Positions 16,472-24,949 of a DNA stretch of 64,000 nt are shown here, piece by piece. Made by a program: the position numbers and the translations under genes. The notes under the pieces are model-generated. The model searched no databases. It saw only the letters and a program-made list of their open reading frames with translations, and had not been told where the DNA came from. The DNA comes from Granulicella aggregans (GTDB lineage Bacteria; Acidobacteriota; Terriglobia; Terriglobales; Acidobacteriaceae), in NCBI RefSeq assembly GCF_025685565.1, contig NZ_JAGSYE010000002.1:1302001-1366000 (forward strand), in the 5' to 3' direction. The first letter of the stretch is position 1. Each line of letters opens with the position of its first letter.

Positions 16472-17194
16472 TCAGCTCTTCTCCCAGTAGCCCTGGTCTT
16501 CGAGGAAGTACTCTTCGTCCCAGGTGTGGAGCATCGTCTTGAAGAACATCCAGCACATCTTTGCGTGGCCTAGCTTGCGAAAGCGGCGGTTGGTGGTCAG
16601 CACACGGCCGCGGACGATGCGGAAGCGGTTGCGCTTGACGCGCTTCGAGAGGAGATAGTCTTCGGCGAACAGAGCGTGCTCGTTGAAGCCGCCAAGACGC
16701 CAGAAGGCCTCGCGCTCAAAGAGCATGAACATGCCGGTAGCGAAGGGCTTCCAGCGCGCTCCGATGTACTGCATGACGTTATTGCCGGCGTAGAGCAGGT
16801 CGTCGCAGAAGCCGCCCTGGCGGCAGCCGATGCTGACCGTGGAGAGATGCAGGTCGCGGCGGCGCATGGTGCCCATGGCGCGGCGGAGGAGGGTGGCGTC
16901 GGCAAGTTCGACATCAGCGTCGAGGAAGAGCACGTATTTGGTGCAGGCTAGCTTCGCGCCTGCGTTGCGGCCGACGGAGGGCAGGCCACCGGGTATGACT
17001 TCGACGGGAAGGCGGTCGCGGAAGGAGAGCGCGGCGGAGATGGTTCCGTCGGTTGAACCCGCGTCGGCGACGAGGACACGGGTCTCGGAGATGGGTTCGT
17101 AGTCCTGCCGGGCAAGAGAGGACAGCAGTCGGGGGAGCATGGTGACTTCGTTCTTCGCCGGGATGACGATCGTCAGTTCAGGGTTCAAGCGCAC
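16472..17194 (-). CDS. Family 2 glycosyltransferase
   Basis: A GT-A fold glycosyltransferase of 240 residues. It has LTIVIPAKNE at the N terminus, ADAGSTDGT (nucleotide-sugar binding), the DxD-like FLDADVEL and an ED motif in FNEHALFAEDYLLSKR. It has no obvious membrane helices, although a hydrophobic aromatic stretch occurs near the C terminus. It would transfer a sugar to a lipid or glycan acceptor; none can be named. The start is GTG at 17194; a TTG two codons later is also possible. Confidence 0.85.
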   Translation of the reverse strand: MRLNPELTIVIPAKNEVTMLPRLLSSLARQDYEPISETRVLVADAGSTDGTISAALSFRDRLPVEVIPGGLPSVGRNAGAKLACTKYVLFLDADVELADATLLRRAMGTMRRRDLHLSTVSIGCRQGGFCDDLLYAGNNVMQYIGARWKPFATGMFMLFEREAFWRLGGFNEHALFAEDYLLSKRVKRNRFRIVRGRVLTTNRRFRKLGHAKMCWMFFKTMLHTWDEEYFLEDQGYWEKS

Positions 17195-17312
17195 CTCGAG
17201 ACGCGGACGGAGATCCGCTAAAGTAAGTCTGCTCCGTGCCGCGCATTTGGTGCATAAACAGGTGTTGAATTTTTGCTCCGGTCGGAGAGCTGGAAACAGA
17301 AGGGTAACGAGC

Positions 17313-17341
17313 TTGCGTTTTCGGGATTTGCGGGGGATAAA
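17313..17341 (+). promoter_or_regulatory. Possible sigma70-type promoter of pdxS
   Basis: TTGCGT (17313-17318) and GATAAA (17336-17341) are separated by 17 bp. They would start transcription about 70 bp before the pdxS ATG. Both hexamers are imperfect, so the call is tentative. Confidence 0.32.
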
Positions 17342-17416
17342 ACTGCTACTCTTAAGTCTCAGGATTCACCCGCGACTTTGGCCCAACACCGCCAGCGCAC
17401 TGTAAGGAGAGACACC

Positions 17417-18430
17417 ATGACAGAACCCACCAACAACGGCAACTTTTCTACTCCCTCCCTTCGCTTGAAGACCGGCCTGGCCGAGATGTTGAAGGGCGGC
17501 GTGATCATGGACGTGATGAACGTCGAACAGGCGCGGATCGCCGAAGAAGCAGGCGCGGTTGCGGTGATGGCGCTGGAGCGCGTTCCGGCGATGATTCGCG
17601 CGGAGGGCGGCGTGGCCCGCATGGCTTCACCCAAGCTGATCAAGCAGATCATGGCCGCGGTGACGGTCCCGGTAATGGCAAAGGCGCGTATCGGGCACTT
17701 TGCCGAGGCCCAGGTTTTGCAACACCTTGGAGTCGATTTTATCGACGAGTCCGAAGTATTGACCCCCGCCGATGAGGTCCACCACATCGACAAGCACGCC
17801 TTCACTACGCCGTTCGTTTGCGGCGCGAAGGACCTGGGCGAGGCGCTGCGCCGCATCGCTGAAGGCGCTGCCATGATTCGTACCAAGGGCGAGCCCGGAA
17901 CTGGCGACGTCGTCCATGCGGTGCGCCACATGCGGCAGATCATCAAGGAGATCAAGGGCCTCACCGTTCTGGACGAGCAGGAGCTTTACGCCGCTGCCAA
18001 GGAGCTGCGCGCTCCTTATGAGCTGGTGCGGATGGTGGCAAAGAGTGGCAAGCTGCCGGTGCCGAACTTCTCGGCCGGCGGGATTGCAACGCCGTCGGAC
18101 GCGGCGCTGATGATGCAGCTCGGCGCGGAGACAGTCTTTGTGGGCTCGGGCATCTTTATGAAGGGCCGCGCCACACCGCTTGAGGTGGACCTCTGGACCG
18201 CCGAGGACGCGCATGTCGGACTCTGCACTTCGAAGCAGGTTGGCGAGGCGCGGAATCCGGAAGATCGCGAAGAGGCTGTGTCTCGCGCGAAGGCGATTGT
18301 GCTGGCGGCAACCCACTTCAACGATCCGTCGATCGTCTCCGAAGCGTCGGAAGCGGTGCTGGGATCGATGAAGGGTCTCGCCGTTGCGGGCATCCCGGCG
18401 GAAGAGATGATGCAGGACCGCGGCTGGTAA
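17417..18430 (+). CDS. pdxS: Pyridoxal 5'-phosphate synthase lyase subunit PdxS
   Basis: A 337-residue TIM-barrel enzyme that makes PLP from ribose 5-phosphate, glyceraldehyde 3-phosphate and ammonia delivered by PdxT. Seen are GGVIMDVMN (catalytic Asp), the lysine motif [23 protein letters not shown] and [20 protein letters not shown]. The length is somewhat above the usual 295 because of an N-terminal tail and a C-terminal extension. The start at 17417 follows TAAGGAGAGACACC. A strong terminator follows. Unusually, pdxT is not adjacent but lies 2.4 kb downstream beyond two other genes. Confidence 0.96.
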   Translation: MTEPTNNGNFSTPSLRLKTGLAEMLKGGVIMDVMNVEQARIAEEAGAVAVMALERVPAMIRAEGGVARMASPKLIKQIMAAVTVPVMAKARIGHFAEAQVLQHLGVDFIDESEVLTPADEVHHIDKHAFTTPFVCGAKDLGEALRRIAEGAAMIRTKGEPGTGDVVHAVRHMRQIIKEIKGLTVLDEQELYAAAKELRAPYELVRMVAKSGKLPVPNFSAGGIATPSDAALMMQLGAETVFVGSGIFMKGRATPLEVDLWTAEDAHVGLCTSKQVGEARNPEDREEAVSRAKAIVLAATHFNDPSIVSEASEAVLGSMKGLAVAGIPAEEMMQDRGW

Positions 18431-18452
18431 GCAGCAAAGCGAACGAAGTGAA

Positions 18453-18500
18453 AAGAAGCCCGGCCCGGTCGCGAACATCGCGACCGGGCCGGGCTTCTTT
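18453..18500 (+). terminator. Intrinsic terminator of pdxS
   Basis: AAGAAGCCCGGCCCGGTCGC and GCGACCGGGCCGGGCTTCTT pair without mismatch in a stem of about 21 bp around an AACAT loop. The right arm ends in TTCTTT. It begins 22 bp after the pdxS stop. Confidence 0.9.
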
Positions 18501-18604
18501 GGAGACCAAGGGCTGTAGAAATGGGCTCTCGATCCGATCATTAGAGGTAAGGGGGCCGGTGGTTACCTCTGAAAACTTCCGTGTAGCCTCCCACCTTTCT
18601 CTCA

Positions 18605-18633
18605 TTGATCCGCAAAAAACGGGGTGTTATACA
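18605..18633 (+). promoter_or_regulatory. Sigma70-type promoter of the cupin-like gene
   Basis: TTGATC (18605-18610), a 17-bp spacer, then TATACA (18628-18633). The start point would fall near 18640, leaving a leader of about 100 nt before the ATG at 18742. The rest of the 18501-18741 gap shows no other feature. Confidence 0.5.
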
Positions 18634-18741
18634 AGGAATACTTAGCGAACATGTGCAAAATTGCTCACCGCGCAGGTCGCAGATCCACAGAAGTTGATCC
18701 AGGGCCCGGTTTTGAGGAATAAATCCAGGAGCTTTCTTTTC

Positions 18742-19695
18742 ATGTCCACGCAGACGATCGATCACTCCCCAATCCAGGCGGCTCCGCCGTCCGTCGCGAC
18801 CTCCGCAAGCCACATCGTCCCCTCCCCTACGTTCAAGCAAGAGTTCAACAAGCACCCGTTTCTGTTCCAGCACAACCTGGCGAACCATCCGCTGTTCACG
18901 CTGGACCGGCTGCTGACGCTGGCGTTGGAGACGCGGGAGAAGCGGCCGCAGGAGTTGTACTACGACGCCGGCCACAATGTGCCGATCGGCGCGCGCTGGA
19001 GCGAGATGGGCGACCGTCCGCCTCTTGAAGAGGCCTTTGAGCGCATCCAGGACACCGGTTCGTGGATCACGATTCACCAGGCGCAGCGCGATCCGGCTTA
19101 CGCCCAGGTCTTCTATGACTGCATGCGCGAGTTTGAGGCGCAAACGGGGAAGGACTTCAAGAAGATGATGCGCGTGGAAGATGCGCTGATCTTCATCACT
19201 TCGCCCAACCGGACGACAACGTACCACATCGACCGTGAGTGCAATTTCCTGTTGCAGATCGCGGGAGCGAAGACGATCTACATGTTCGACCAGCGTGACA
19301 AGGATGTCGTACCGGAGACCGAGCTCGAGAAGTTCTGGGCTGTGGATAAGAACGCGGGCACCTACAAACCGCAGTTGCAGGAGCGGGCGACGCCTTACCG
19401 GCTGGTTCCGGGCAATGGAATCCACATTCCGATCAACGATCCGCACTGGCTGCAGAACGACAACAATGTTTCGATCTCACTGAGTGTGAACTTCACGCTG
19501 AAGGATTCGGAGCGGGCGAACATCTACCGCGCGAACTACTTCCTGCGAAAGGCCGGAATGAAGCCTGCGCCGCCGTTCACCTCACCGCTGAAAGATGGAC
19601 TGAAGAACGCCATGATGATGAGCTCGTATGTTCCCGCGCGGTCGGCGATCCGGACGATTCGCAAACTGCGTGGGCAGGAGACGCGCACCAGCTAA
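18742..19695 (+). CDS. Cupin-like (JmjC-type) domain protein
   Basis: A protein of 317 residues. It resembles JmjC/cupin_8 Fe(II)/2-oxoglutarate oxygenases: TTTYHIDRECNFLLQI carries an HxD metal motif and GNGIHIPINDPHWLQN supplies the distal histidine region, with a conserved SLSVNFTL strand after it. Bacterial members hydroxylate proteins or small molecules; the substrate here is unknown. The C terminus (about residues 250-317) is helical and basic. The start at 18742 follows CCAGGAG. It lies between pdxS and a Tat-exported phosphoesterase with no evident functional link. Confidence 0.72.
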   Translation: MSTQTIDHSPIQAAPPSVATSASHIVPSPTFKQEFNKHPFLFQHNLANHPLFTLDRLLTLALETREKRPQELYYDAGHNVPIGARWSEMGDRPPLEEAFERIQDTGSWITIHQAQRDPAYAQVFYDCMREFEAQTGKDFKKMMRVEDALIFITSPNRTTTYHIDRECNFLLQIAGAKTIYMFDQRDKDVVPETELEKFWAVDKNAGTYKPQLQERATPYRLVPGNGIHIPINDPHWLQNDNNVSISLSVNFTLKDSERANIYRANYFLRKAGMKPAPPFTSPLKDGLKNAMMMSSYVPARSAIRTIRKLRGQETRTS

Positions 19696-19732
19696 GGCTA
19701 GTCGTATAAACGTGGCCTTCGATCTGGCAGAG

Positions 19733-19770
19733 AGTGCGTGAGCCTTAGCGGCTCGCGCACTTTGCTTTTA
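19733..19770 (+). terminator. Intrinsic terminator of the cupin-like gene
   Basis: AGTGCGTGAGCC (19733-19744) pairs with GGCTCGCGCACT (19750-19761) around TTAGC with one mismatch, followed by TTGCTTTTA. Confidence 0.75.
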
Positions 19771-19836
19771 GGCACCGCCCCGCGATATTTACGGCATTTT
19801 TCCCGTTTGCTCGATCGCCTGACTTAACCTCGTTGT

Positions 19837-20766
19837 ATGAAGACTTGGAATCGCAGGGATTTTCTCGCACTGTCCGCGGCAACCGGAGCGGCGAGCGCTC
19901 TTCCGCTAAATCTGCATGCCGCGGTCAAGCCGGTGGAAGATTTCACCTTCCTCTTTATCACCGACTGCCATCTGCAGCCGGAGTTGAACGCTGCCGGAGG
20001 GTGCCACCAGGCGTTTGCCAGGGCGCGAACGATCTCCTCCGACTTTGTCATCCAGGGTGGCGACCACGTCTTCGATGCGCTGGCCGTGAGCCGCGATCGC
20101 GCGACCAGCCTGATCGATCTGTACACGAAGACCGAGCAGGACCTTGGCATGAAGGTCCACCACACCATCGGCAATCACGACTGCTTCGGGGTGTATCCGG
20201 CGAGCGGCGCGTCGCCCACCGATCCGCTCTACGGCAAGAAATACTTCGAAGATCACTTTGGCAAACTCTATTACTCGTTCGACCACAAGGGTGTTCACTT
20301 CATCGTGCTCGATTCGATTGGCATCACCGCCGATCGCGGCTATGAGGGGCGCATTGATGCCGAGCAACTGGCGTGGCTCGCGGCGGATCTGAAGTCGATC
20401 CCGGCGGCGATGCCGGTCATCGTGTCCGTCCATATTCCGTTGGTTACAGCGTTCGACGCGTATGTCGCGCCTGCGGCTACCGCACCGGCACATCACGGGC
20501 TGAGCGTCGCCAACGCTTATGAGGTGCTTCCGCTGTTTGAGGGACACAATGTCCTTGGCGTATTGCAGGGCCACACCCATATCAACGAGACGGTGATGTG
20601 GAAGGGCGTTCCCTATATGACCAGCGGGGCGGTAAGCGGCAACTGGTGGCACGGCACCCGCCTTGGAACTCCTGAGGGGTTCACCGTCGTTGAGATCAAG
20701 GGTGGCAAGCTTGTAACCCGGTACGAGACCTACGGCTTCCAGACAGTCGCTCCCCAAAACACCTAA
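19837..20766 (+). CDS. Tat-exported calcineurin-like metallophosphoesterase
   Basis: A protein of 309 residues. It has a twin-arginine signal (NRRDFLALSAATGAASAL) and a full metallophosphoesterase set: DCH near residue 48, GGDHVFD, GNHDCFG, HIPL and GHTHINE, the ligands of the di-metal centre. It acts outside the cytoplasm. The substrate may be a phosphoester or nucleotide; the sequence does not tell. TAACCT ends 6 bp before the ATG and no ribosome site is seen, so a leaderless message is possible. Confidence 0.9.
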   Translation: MKTWNRRDFLALSAATGAASALPLNLHAAVKPVEDFTFLFITDCHLQPELNAAGGCHQAFARARTISSDFVIQGGDHVFDALAVSRDRATSLIDLYTKTEQDLGMKVHHTIGNHDCFGVYPASGASPTDPLYGKKYFEDHFGKLYYSFDHKGVHFIVLDSIGITADRGYEGRIDAEQLAWLAADLKSIPAAMPVIVSVHIPLVTAFDAYVAPAATAPAHHGLSVANAYEVLPLFEGHNVLGVLQGHTHINETVMWKGVPYMTSGAVSGNWWHGTRLGTPEGFTVVEIKGGKLVTRYETYGFQTVAPQNT

Positions 20767-20812
20767 CGGGGTAGTGCCGCGGGGCCTGGACAATCGATGG
20801 GTAGTGTCTCTC

Positions 20813-20818
20813 TATAAT
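20813..20818 (+). promoter_or_regulatory. TATAAT -10 box placed for a leaderless pdxT message
   Basis: A perfect TATAAT ends 6 bp before the pdxT ATG, which would put the start point at or beside the A of the start codon. No Shine-Dalgarno is visible. A good -35 at 17 bp is not seen; TGGACA lies 20 bp upstream. Confidence 0.45.
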
Positions 20819-20824
20819 CGAGAG

Positions 20825-21427
20825 ATGTCCTCCGCAACACCGCATCAACCTCTCACGATCGGCGTTCTCGCGCTGCAGGGAGCGTATGACGCCCACGCGA
20901 ACGTTCTCACGGCGCTTGGCGCGACCCCTCGTCTGGTCCGCACACCGGAGCAGCTTTCCGGCCTCGATGGCCTGATCATGCCCGGTGGTGAGTCGACGAC
21001 GATGCTGAAGTCGTTGGAGCGGGGCGGCTTCTTTGAGGCGCTGGCAGCCTTTGTCGCCGAGAAACCCACCTTCGGCACCTGCGCCGGAGCGATTCTGTTG
21101 GCGAAAGACGTGGCGAACTCCCCGCAAAAGTGCCTTGGGGCGTTGGACATTTCGGTGGAACGGAATGCGTACGGTCGGCAGAATGAATCGGCGATTCTCA
21201 GCTCGGAGACAGCTCTGCCGGGAGCACCGCTGGAGATGGTCTTCATCCGGGCGCCAAGAATCTCGCGGGTTGGTGCGGGAGTCGAGACACTGGCGAAACG
21301 CGGCGACGACCCGGTCCTGGTGAGGTCAGGAAAGCTGCTTGCCGCAACCTTCCACCCGGAGCTCTCGGGGGATGAGCGCGTGCACAGCCTGTTCCTCCAG
21401 ATGGTTGAAGAGAGCCTGCAGACTTAA
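20825..21427 (+). CDS. pdxT: Pyridoxal 5'-phosphate synthase glutaminase subunit PdxT
   Basis: A class I glutamine amidotransferase of 200 residues that feeds ammonia to PdxS. It has IGVLALQGAYDAH at the N terminus, the PGGESTTM oxyanion region, the nucleophile in GTCAGAI and the His-Glu pair in FHPELSGDERVH. The start at 20825 matches family members, which begin near the IGVLALQG strand. It is separated from pdxS by the cupin-like and phosphoesterase genes and has its own promoter-like TATAAT. Confidence 0.95.
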   Translation: MSSATPHQPLTIGVLALQGAYDAHANVLTALGATPRLVRTPEQLSGLDGLIMPGGESTTMLKSLERGGFFEALAAFVAEKPTFGTCAGAILLAKDVANSPQKCLGALDISVERNAYGRQNESAILSSETALPGAPLEMVFIRAPRISRVGAGVETLAKRGDDPVLVRSGKLLAATFHPELSGDERVHSLFLQMVEESLQT

Positions 21428-21510
21428 GCGTCATGCGCTCGATGCGCCTTTGAATCTGCAACTTACGTGTTAATCTGCCGGAAACCCTCTATGCAGCGAT
21501 TAAGAAGGCC

Positions 21511-21583
21511 GATAGACTCTGAGAGTCGAGGCAGCGAACGGCGCAAGCCGTAAGGGATTCGACTCCTGGTATCAGCGACTCTC
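21511..21583 (+). ncRNA. Candidate structured leader RNA upstream of the NTF2/cox genes
   Basis: GAGAGTCG (21521-21528) pairs perfectly with CGACTCTC (21576-21583). GAGTCGA (21523-21529) can instead pair with TCGACTC (21559-21565), so the two stems exclude each other. Inside is ACGGC-GCAA-GCCGT (21538-21551), a GNRA tetraloop hairpin. Such switching pairings suggest a cis-regulatory RNA or attenuator. I could not match it to a known riboswitch class (c-di-GMP, fluoride, cobalamin and SAM motifs were considered). Confidence 0.35.
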
Positions 21584-21599
21584 CCCCCAGGATTCCGCC

Positions 21600-21821
21600 T
21601 TGAAAAATACAAGCATTTCCAATCTGGTCCGGGATATAAGTGACCCGGCGACCGAACAGCTCTCAGAGTCTGATCGGAAAGACGATGAAACTCAGCCCAC
21701 GGGCGAAGATGCCGGCACCCCGATCAGGCCTTTTGCCTACCGGACGCCGGTAGGCATACCCGATCCAGATAACCTGCATCCTATGAGAAGGCGCAGCGAT
21801 CTACCGCCAGAAGAAAGGTGA
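21600..21821 (+). CDS. Possible small disordered protein
   Basis: A TTG-initiated frame of 73 residues (KNTSISNLVRDISDPATEQ and following), polar and acidic with a Pro-rich C-terminal half. It contains no domain or membrane segment. AGGA lies 7 bp before the TTG. Its stop overlaps the GTG/TTG start region of the next gene, which is the reason to consider it real. It could also be part of the untranslated leader. Confidence 0.35.
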   Translation: MKNTSISNLVRDISDPATEQLSESDRKDDETQPTGEDAGTPIRPFAYRTPVGIPDPDNLHPMRRRSDLPPEER

Positions 21822-21826
21822 CTCCA

Positions 21827-22270
21827 TTGGCTACTCACGCTTACGATTTCCAGCCCTCCGCGGCGTTCATGGAACCGATCCGCCGGAGCGAGCTGTCAGA
21901 TCATTTGCTTGATCTTGAGACGATGCTGTTCGATCCTTCCGTTCGCCGGGATAGCGCTACAGTGGCCGAGTTGTTGACCGATGACTTTCGGGAGTTTGGA
22001 AGTTCGGGCAGAGTTTACACCAAACTGGACATCCTGGCAGAACTCAGCACCGAGCAGTCTGCAATGATTACCCTCAGCGAGTTCACTTGCACACTCGTCG
22101 CGCCTTCCGTGGCTCTGGTCACCTATAAGTCTCTGGCGACCTATGACAGCCGTTCCGGCTCGCAGGCGCTGCGCAGTTCCGTGTGGGTGCTCAAGCCGGT
22201 TGATACGCGCTATGGCAGCCCGCGCGAAGGTATCTGGCAGATGCAGTTTCATCAGGGAACACGTATTTAG
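21827..22270 (+). CDS. NTF2-like (SnoaL/DUF4440) protein
   Basis: A protein of 147 residues with the NTF2-like fold pattern: an opening helix HLLDLETMLFDPSVRRDSATVAELLTDDF cut at a short core, a central VYTKLDILAEL and terminal strands LVTYKSLATY and SSVWVLKP. The family covers isomerases, cyclases and scaffold proteins; the function here is unknown. I use the TTG at 21827 because AGAAAGGTGA sits 6 bp upstream; the GTG at 21818 lies inside that ribosome site. It is upstream of the cox genes and on the same strand. Confidence 0.75.
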   Translation: MATHAYDFQPSAAFMEPIRRSELSDHLLDLETMLFDPSVRRDSATVAELLTDDFREFGSSGRVYTKLDILAELSTEQSAMITLSEFTCTLVAPSVALVTYKSLATYDSRSGSQALRSSVWVLKPVDTRYGSPREGIWQMQFHQGTRI

Positions 22271-22355
22271 ATCGTCTTTTCGTAACGAAGTCTCGCTCAG
22301 CCCCGGTGACGGGGCTGACGCATTTAACCGAGGATGCAGACGGTATGCTGCTTGT

Positions 22356-23123
22356 GTGGCCTTCGCTTGCATCTACGGACTCGTTGGATCGCCCCAACTG
22401 TCGCCAGGATGGTTTCTGCCCATGGATGGATCCGCACATGGCCCGGCGCTCGACCGGCACCTGCTGCTGAATCTTTGGATAGCCGGCGGGCTGCTGGCGC
22501 TGGTTCACCTGGTGCTGCTGGTGGGATTGCTCGCTCGACGAAGAGGATCTGGTGCCCGTCAGGCGAGGACGGCGGAACTTCTGCCGCTCGGGTTCCTGGT
22601 TCTGCTGTTTGCGGGGCTGACGATCCAGGCAGAGATTCTATGGGCGGAGATTCGCTACACGGGGGCTGATCCAGCAGCTTTACAGGTCGAGGCGACCGGC
22701 ATGCAGTTCGCCTGGTACTTCCGGTATCCCGGCGAAGATGCCCGGTTTGGACGAACGGAGCCGAAGCTGGTCGCGCCGGGGGAAGGAAATCCGGTGGGGA
22801 TCGACCCCGCCGATGAGTCAGGGCGGGACGACTTTGTCGCAGCAGAGCTGGTGCTTCCGGCGGGCAGGCCAGTGGATCTGAGACTGCATGCGGTGGATGT
22901 GATCCACGGCTTCGCGGTTCCGGAGATGCGGCTGAAGCAGAACGCCGTGCCCGGGCAAACGGTTCATCTGCACTTTACGCCGACGACGCTGGGGACTTAT
23001 GCGATTCTCTGCACGCAGTTATGCGGCAGCGGGCACTACCGGATGCAGGCGAACCTGCGAGTCGTCTCGCCGGAAGAGTACGAAAAGTGGCTGGCTGCCA
23101 GACGAAGCGAGGCGGGGCGATGA
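22356..23123 (+). CDS. coxB: Cytochrome c oxidase subunit II
   Basis: A protein of about 255 residues. Two transmembrane helices (LLLNLWIAGGLLALVHLVLL and LLPLGFLVLLFAGL) anchor a periplasmic cupredoxin domain. CuA ligands are visible as the distal His in VDVIHGFAVPE and the CTQLCGSGHYRM loop (two Cys, His, Met). It accepts electrons from cytochrome c. The exact start is unsure: GTG at 22356 or ATG at 22422; both keep the two helices. Its stop overlaps the coxA start (ATGA). No cytochrome c domain is fused. Confidence 0.87.
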   Translation: MAFACIYGLVGSPQLSPGWFLPMDGSAHGPALDRHLLLNLWIAGGLLALVHLVLLVGLLARRRGSGARQARTAELLPLGFLVLLFAGLTIQAEILWAEIRYTGADPAALQVEATGMQFAWYFRYPGEDARFGRTEPKLVAPGEGNPVGIDPADESGRDDFVAAELVLPAGRPVDLRLHAVDVIHGFAVPEMRLKQNAVPGQTVHLHFTPTTLGTYAILCTQLCGSGHYRMQANLRVVSPEEYEKWLAARRSEAGR

Positions 23124-24913
23124 GCGAGAATCGAACGCCAGACCCGGCGCTATCGCGGATGGCAGAGCGGCGCAGTTCCATTCTGTCGCGGTATGTGTTT
23201 TCAACCGACCACCGGACGATTGGACGGCAGTATCTGTTGCTGGCGCTTGCGGCGGTAACGGTGGGAACGCTGCTGTCGCTGCTGATGCGGTTGCACCTGA
23301 CGTGGCCTGAACGAGTGCTTCCGTTTCATCGGCCGATACTTCCTGAGGACTACCTTGCGCTGGTGACGTTTCATGGAACGCTGATGGTGTTCTTCGTTCT
23401 GACGACGGCACCGCAAGGCGGCTTTGGGAACCTGATCTTGCCCAGCCAGATCGGGGCGCGGGGGATGGCATTTCCGCGGCTGAACTGCGCCTCCTTTTGG
23501 CTGACGGCAGTGGCGTTGATGGTGCTGCTGTCGGCGACACTTGCGCCCGGCGGCGGCCCGATCTCAGGATGGACGGCGTATCCTCCGCTGAGTGCGGTGG
23601 CGAACGCCGGGCCAGGTCAGGGGATGGGGATGGATCTGTGGCTGACGAGTCTGACGCTGTTCGCCGTGGCGACGACGATGGCGTCGGTGAATACGCTGAC
23701 CACGGTGATCCGGATGCGCTGCGATGGGATGACGTGGAACCGTCTGCCGCTGACGGTATGGGGGTGGTTCACGGCGGCACTGCTCTCTTTGCTGGCTTTC
23801 TCTGTGCTGCTGGCGGCGCTGGTGCTGTTGTTCTGCGACCGCCACGCGGGAACGAGCTTCTTTGTGCCGACGGGCGACCTAGTGAGTGGAGTCCTGCGGG
23901 ACGCGACGCATGGGCCGGGGAATGGGTCGCCGCTGCTCTGGCTGCATCTGTTCTGGTTCTTCGGGCACCCGGAGGTGTACATCGCGATCCTGCCAGGGAT
24001 GGGACTGACGTCGATGGTGCTGGCGAACTTCGCGCGGCGCAGGATATTCAACTACCGCCTGATGATCACGACGACGCTTCTGATTGGCTTCCTCGGCATT
24101 CTAGTCTGGGGACACCACATGTTTGTGGCGGGCTTGAATCCGTTTGCGGGAACGGCGTTCTCGATCTCGACGATGGCGATCGCGGTGCCCTCCTCGGCGA
24201 AAGTGCTTAGCTGGCTGGCGACGGTGTGGAGATCGCGACCGGAGTACCGGACAGCGCTGCTCTTCGCATTGGGTTTCGTGTCGCTCTTCGTGACGGGAGG
24301 GCTGACAGGCCCGATCCTCGCGCAGCCGATCCTCGATCAATATCTGCACAACACCTTCTTCGTGGTGGCGCACTTTCATCTCATCATGGCGATGGCCGGG
24401 GTGTTCGGGCTTTTCTCGGCGACCTACTACTGGTTTCCGCAGATCACAGCGACGGCGACGCGACCGGGGCGGCTGATGTCCGAGCGCTTGGGACAGGTAC
24501 ACTTCTGGGCGACGATCCTCGGGGCCTACGCTACGTTTCTTCCGATGCACATTACCGGGCTCGAAGGCGAGCCGAGGCACTACGCGCAGTTGACCGGGAT
24601 TCCCGGACAGGCGGGACATCTGCTGGCGAAGACGCTGCCGATGCAGTCACTCATCACCTGGGCGGCAGTGTTTCTGGCGGTAGCGCAGCTTCCCTTCCTC
24701 ATGAATCTGGTTTGGAGCTTTAGAAGTGGCAAGCTAGCAGGGGAGAATCCGTGGGCCGCGACGACGATGGAGTGGAAGCCAGGGCTCTTCCTGGCGGACG
24801 AAACTTCATCAGAGGAAATAATCTCGGCGTACCGGGAACCGTGCGACTACCGCGACGGGAATAATGCAGCGACTTTTCATCCCCAGTGGGTATCTGAGTC
24901 TGTAGCGGAGTAA
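23120..24913 (+). CDS. coxA: Cytochrome c oxidase subunit I
   Basis: A heme-copper oxidase core of 597 residues with about 12 membrane helices. Visible ligands: His of heme a in TFHGTLMVFF, the CuB His and cross-linked Tyr in FGHPEVYIAILP, the HH pair in WGHHMFVAGLNPF, and both heme histidines in VVAHFHLIM. The HPEVY motif places it in the A-type family. It reduces oxygen to water and pumps protons. The start at 23120 overlaps coxB by four bases, so the two are translationally coupled. Confidence 0.95.
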   Translation: MSENRTPDPALSRMAERRSSILSRYVFSTDHRTIGRQYLLLALAAVTVGTLLSLLMRLHLTWPERVLPFHRPILPEDYLALVTFHGTLMVFFVLTTAPQGGFGNLILPSQIGARGMAFPRLNCASFWLTAVALMVLLSATLAPGGGPISGWTAYPPLSAVANAGPGQGMGMDLWLTSLTLFAVATTMASVNTLTTVIRMRCDGMTWNRLPLTVWGWFTAALLSLLAFSVLLAALVLLFCDRHAGTSFFVPTGDLVSGVLRDATHGPGNGSPLLWLHLFWFFGHPEVYIAILPGMGLTSMVLANFARRRIFNYRLMITTTLLIGFLGILVWGHHMFVAGLNPFAGTAFSISTMAIAVPSSAKVLSWLATVWRSRPEYRTALLFALGFVSLFVTGGLTGPILAQPILDQYLHNTFFVVAHFHLIMAMAGVFGLFSATYYWFPQITATATRPGRLMSERLGQVHFWATILGAYATFLPMHITGLEGEPRHYAQLTGIPGQAGHLLAKTLPMQSLITWAAVFLAVAQLPFLMNLVWSFRSGKLAGENPWAATTMEWKPGLFLADETSSEEIISAYREPCDYRDGNNAATFHPQWVSESVAE

Positions 24914-24949
24914 TCTCTTCTCAACGCGCTTCCATCGGAGCTTCTGACC

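Noticed and set aside
21428..21600. c-di-GMP, fluoride or cobalamin riboswitch
   Set aside because: None of the conserved cores of these classes is present; the element is reported only as an unassigned structured leader.
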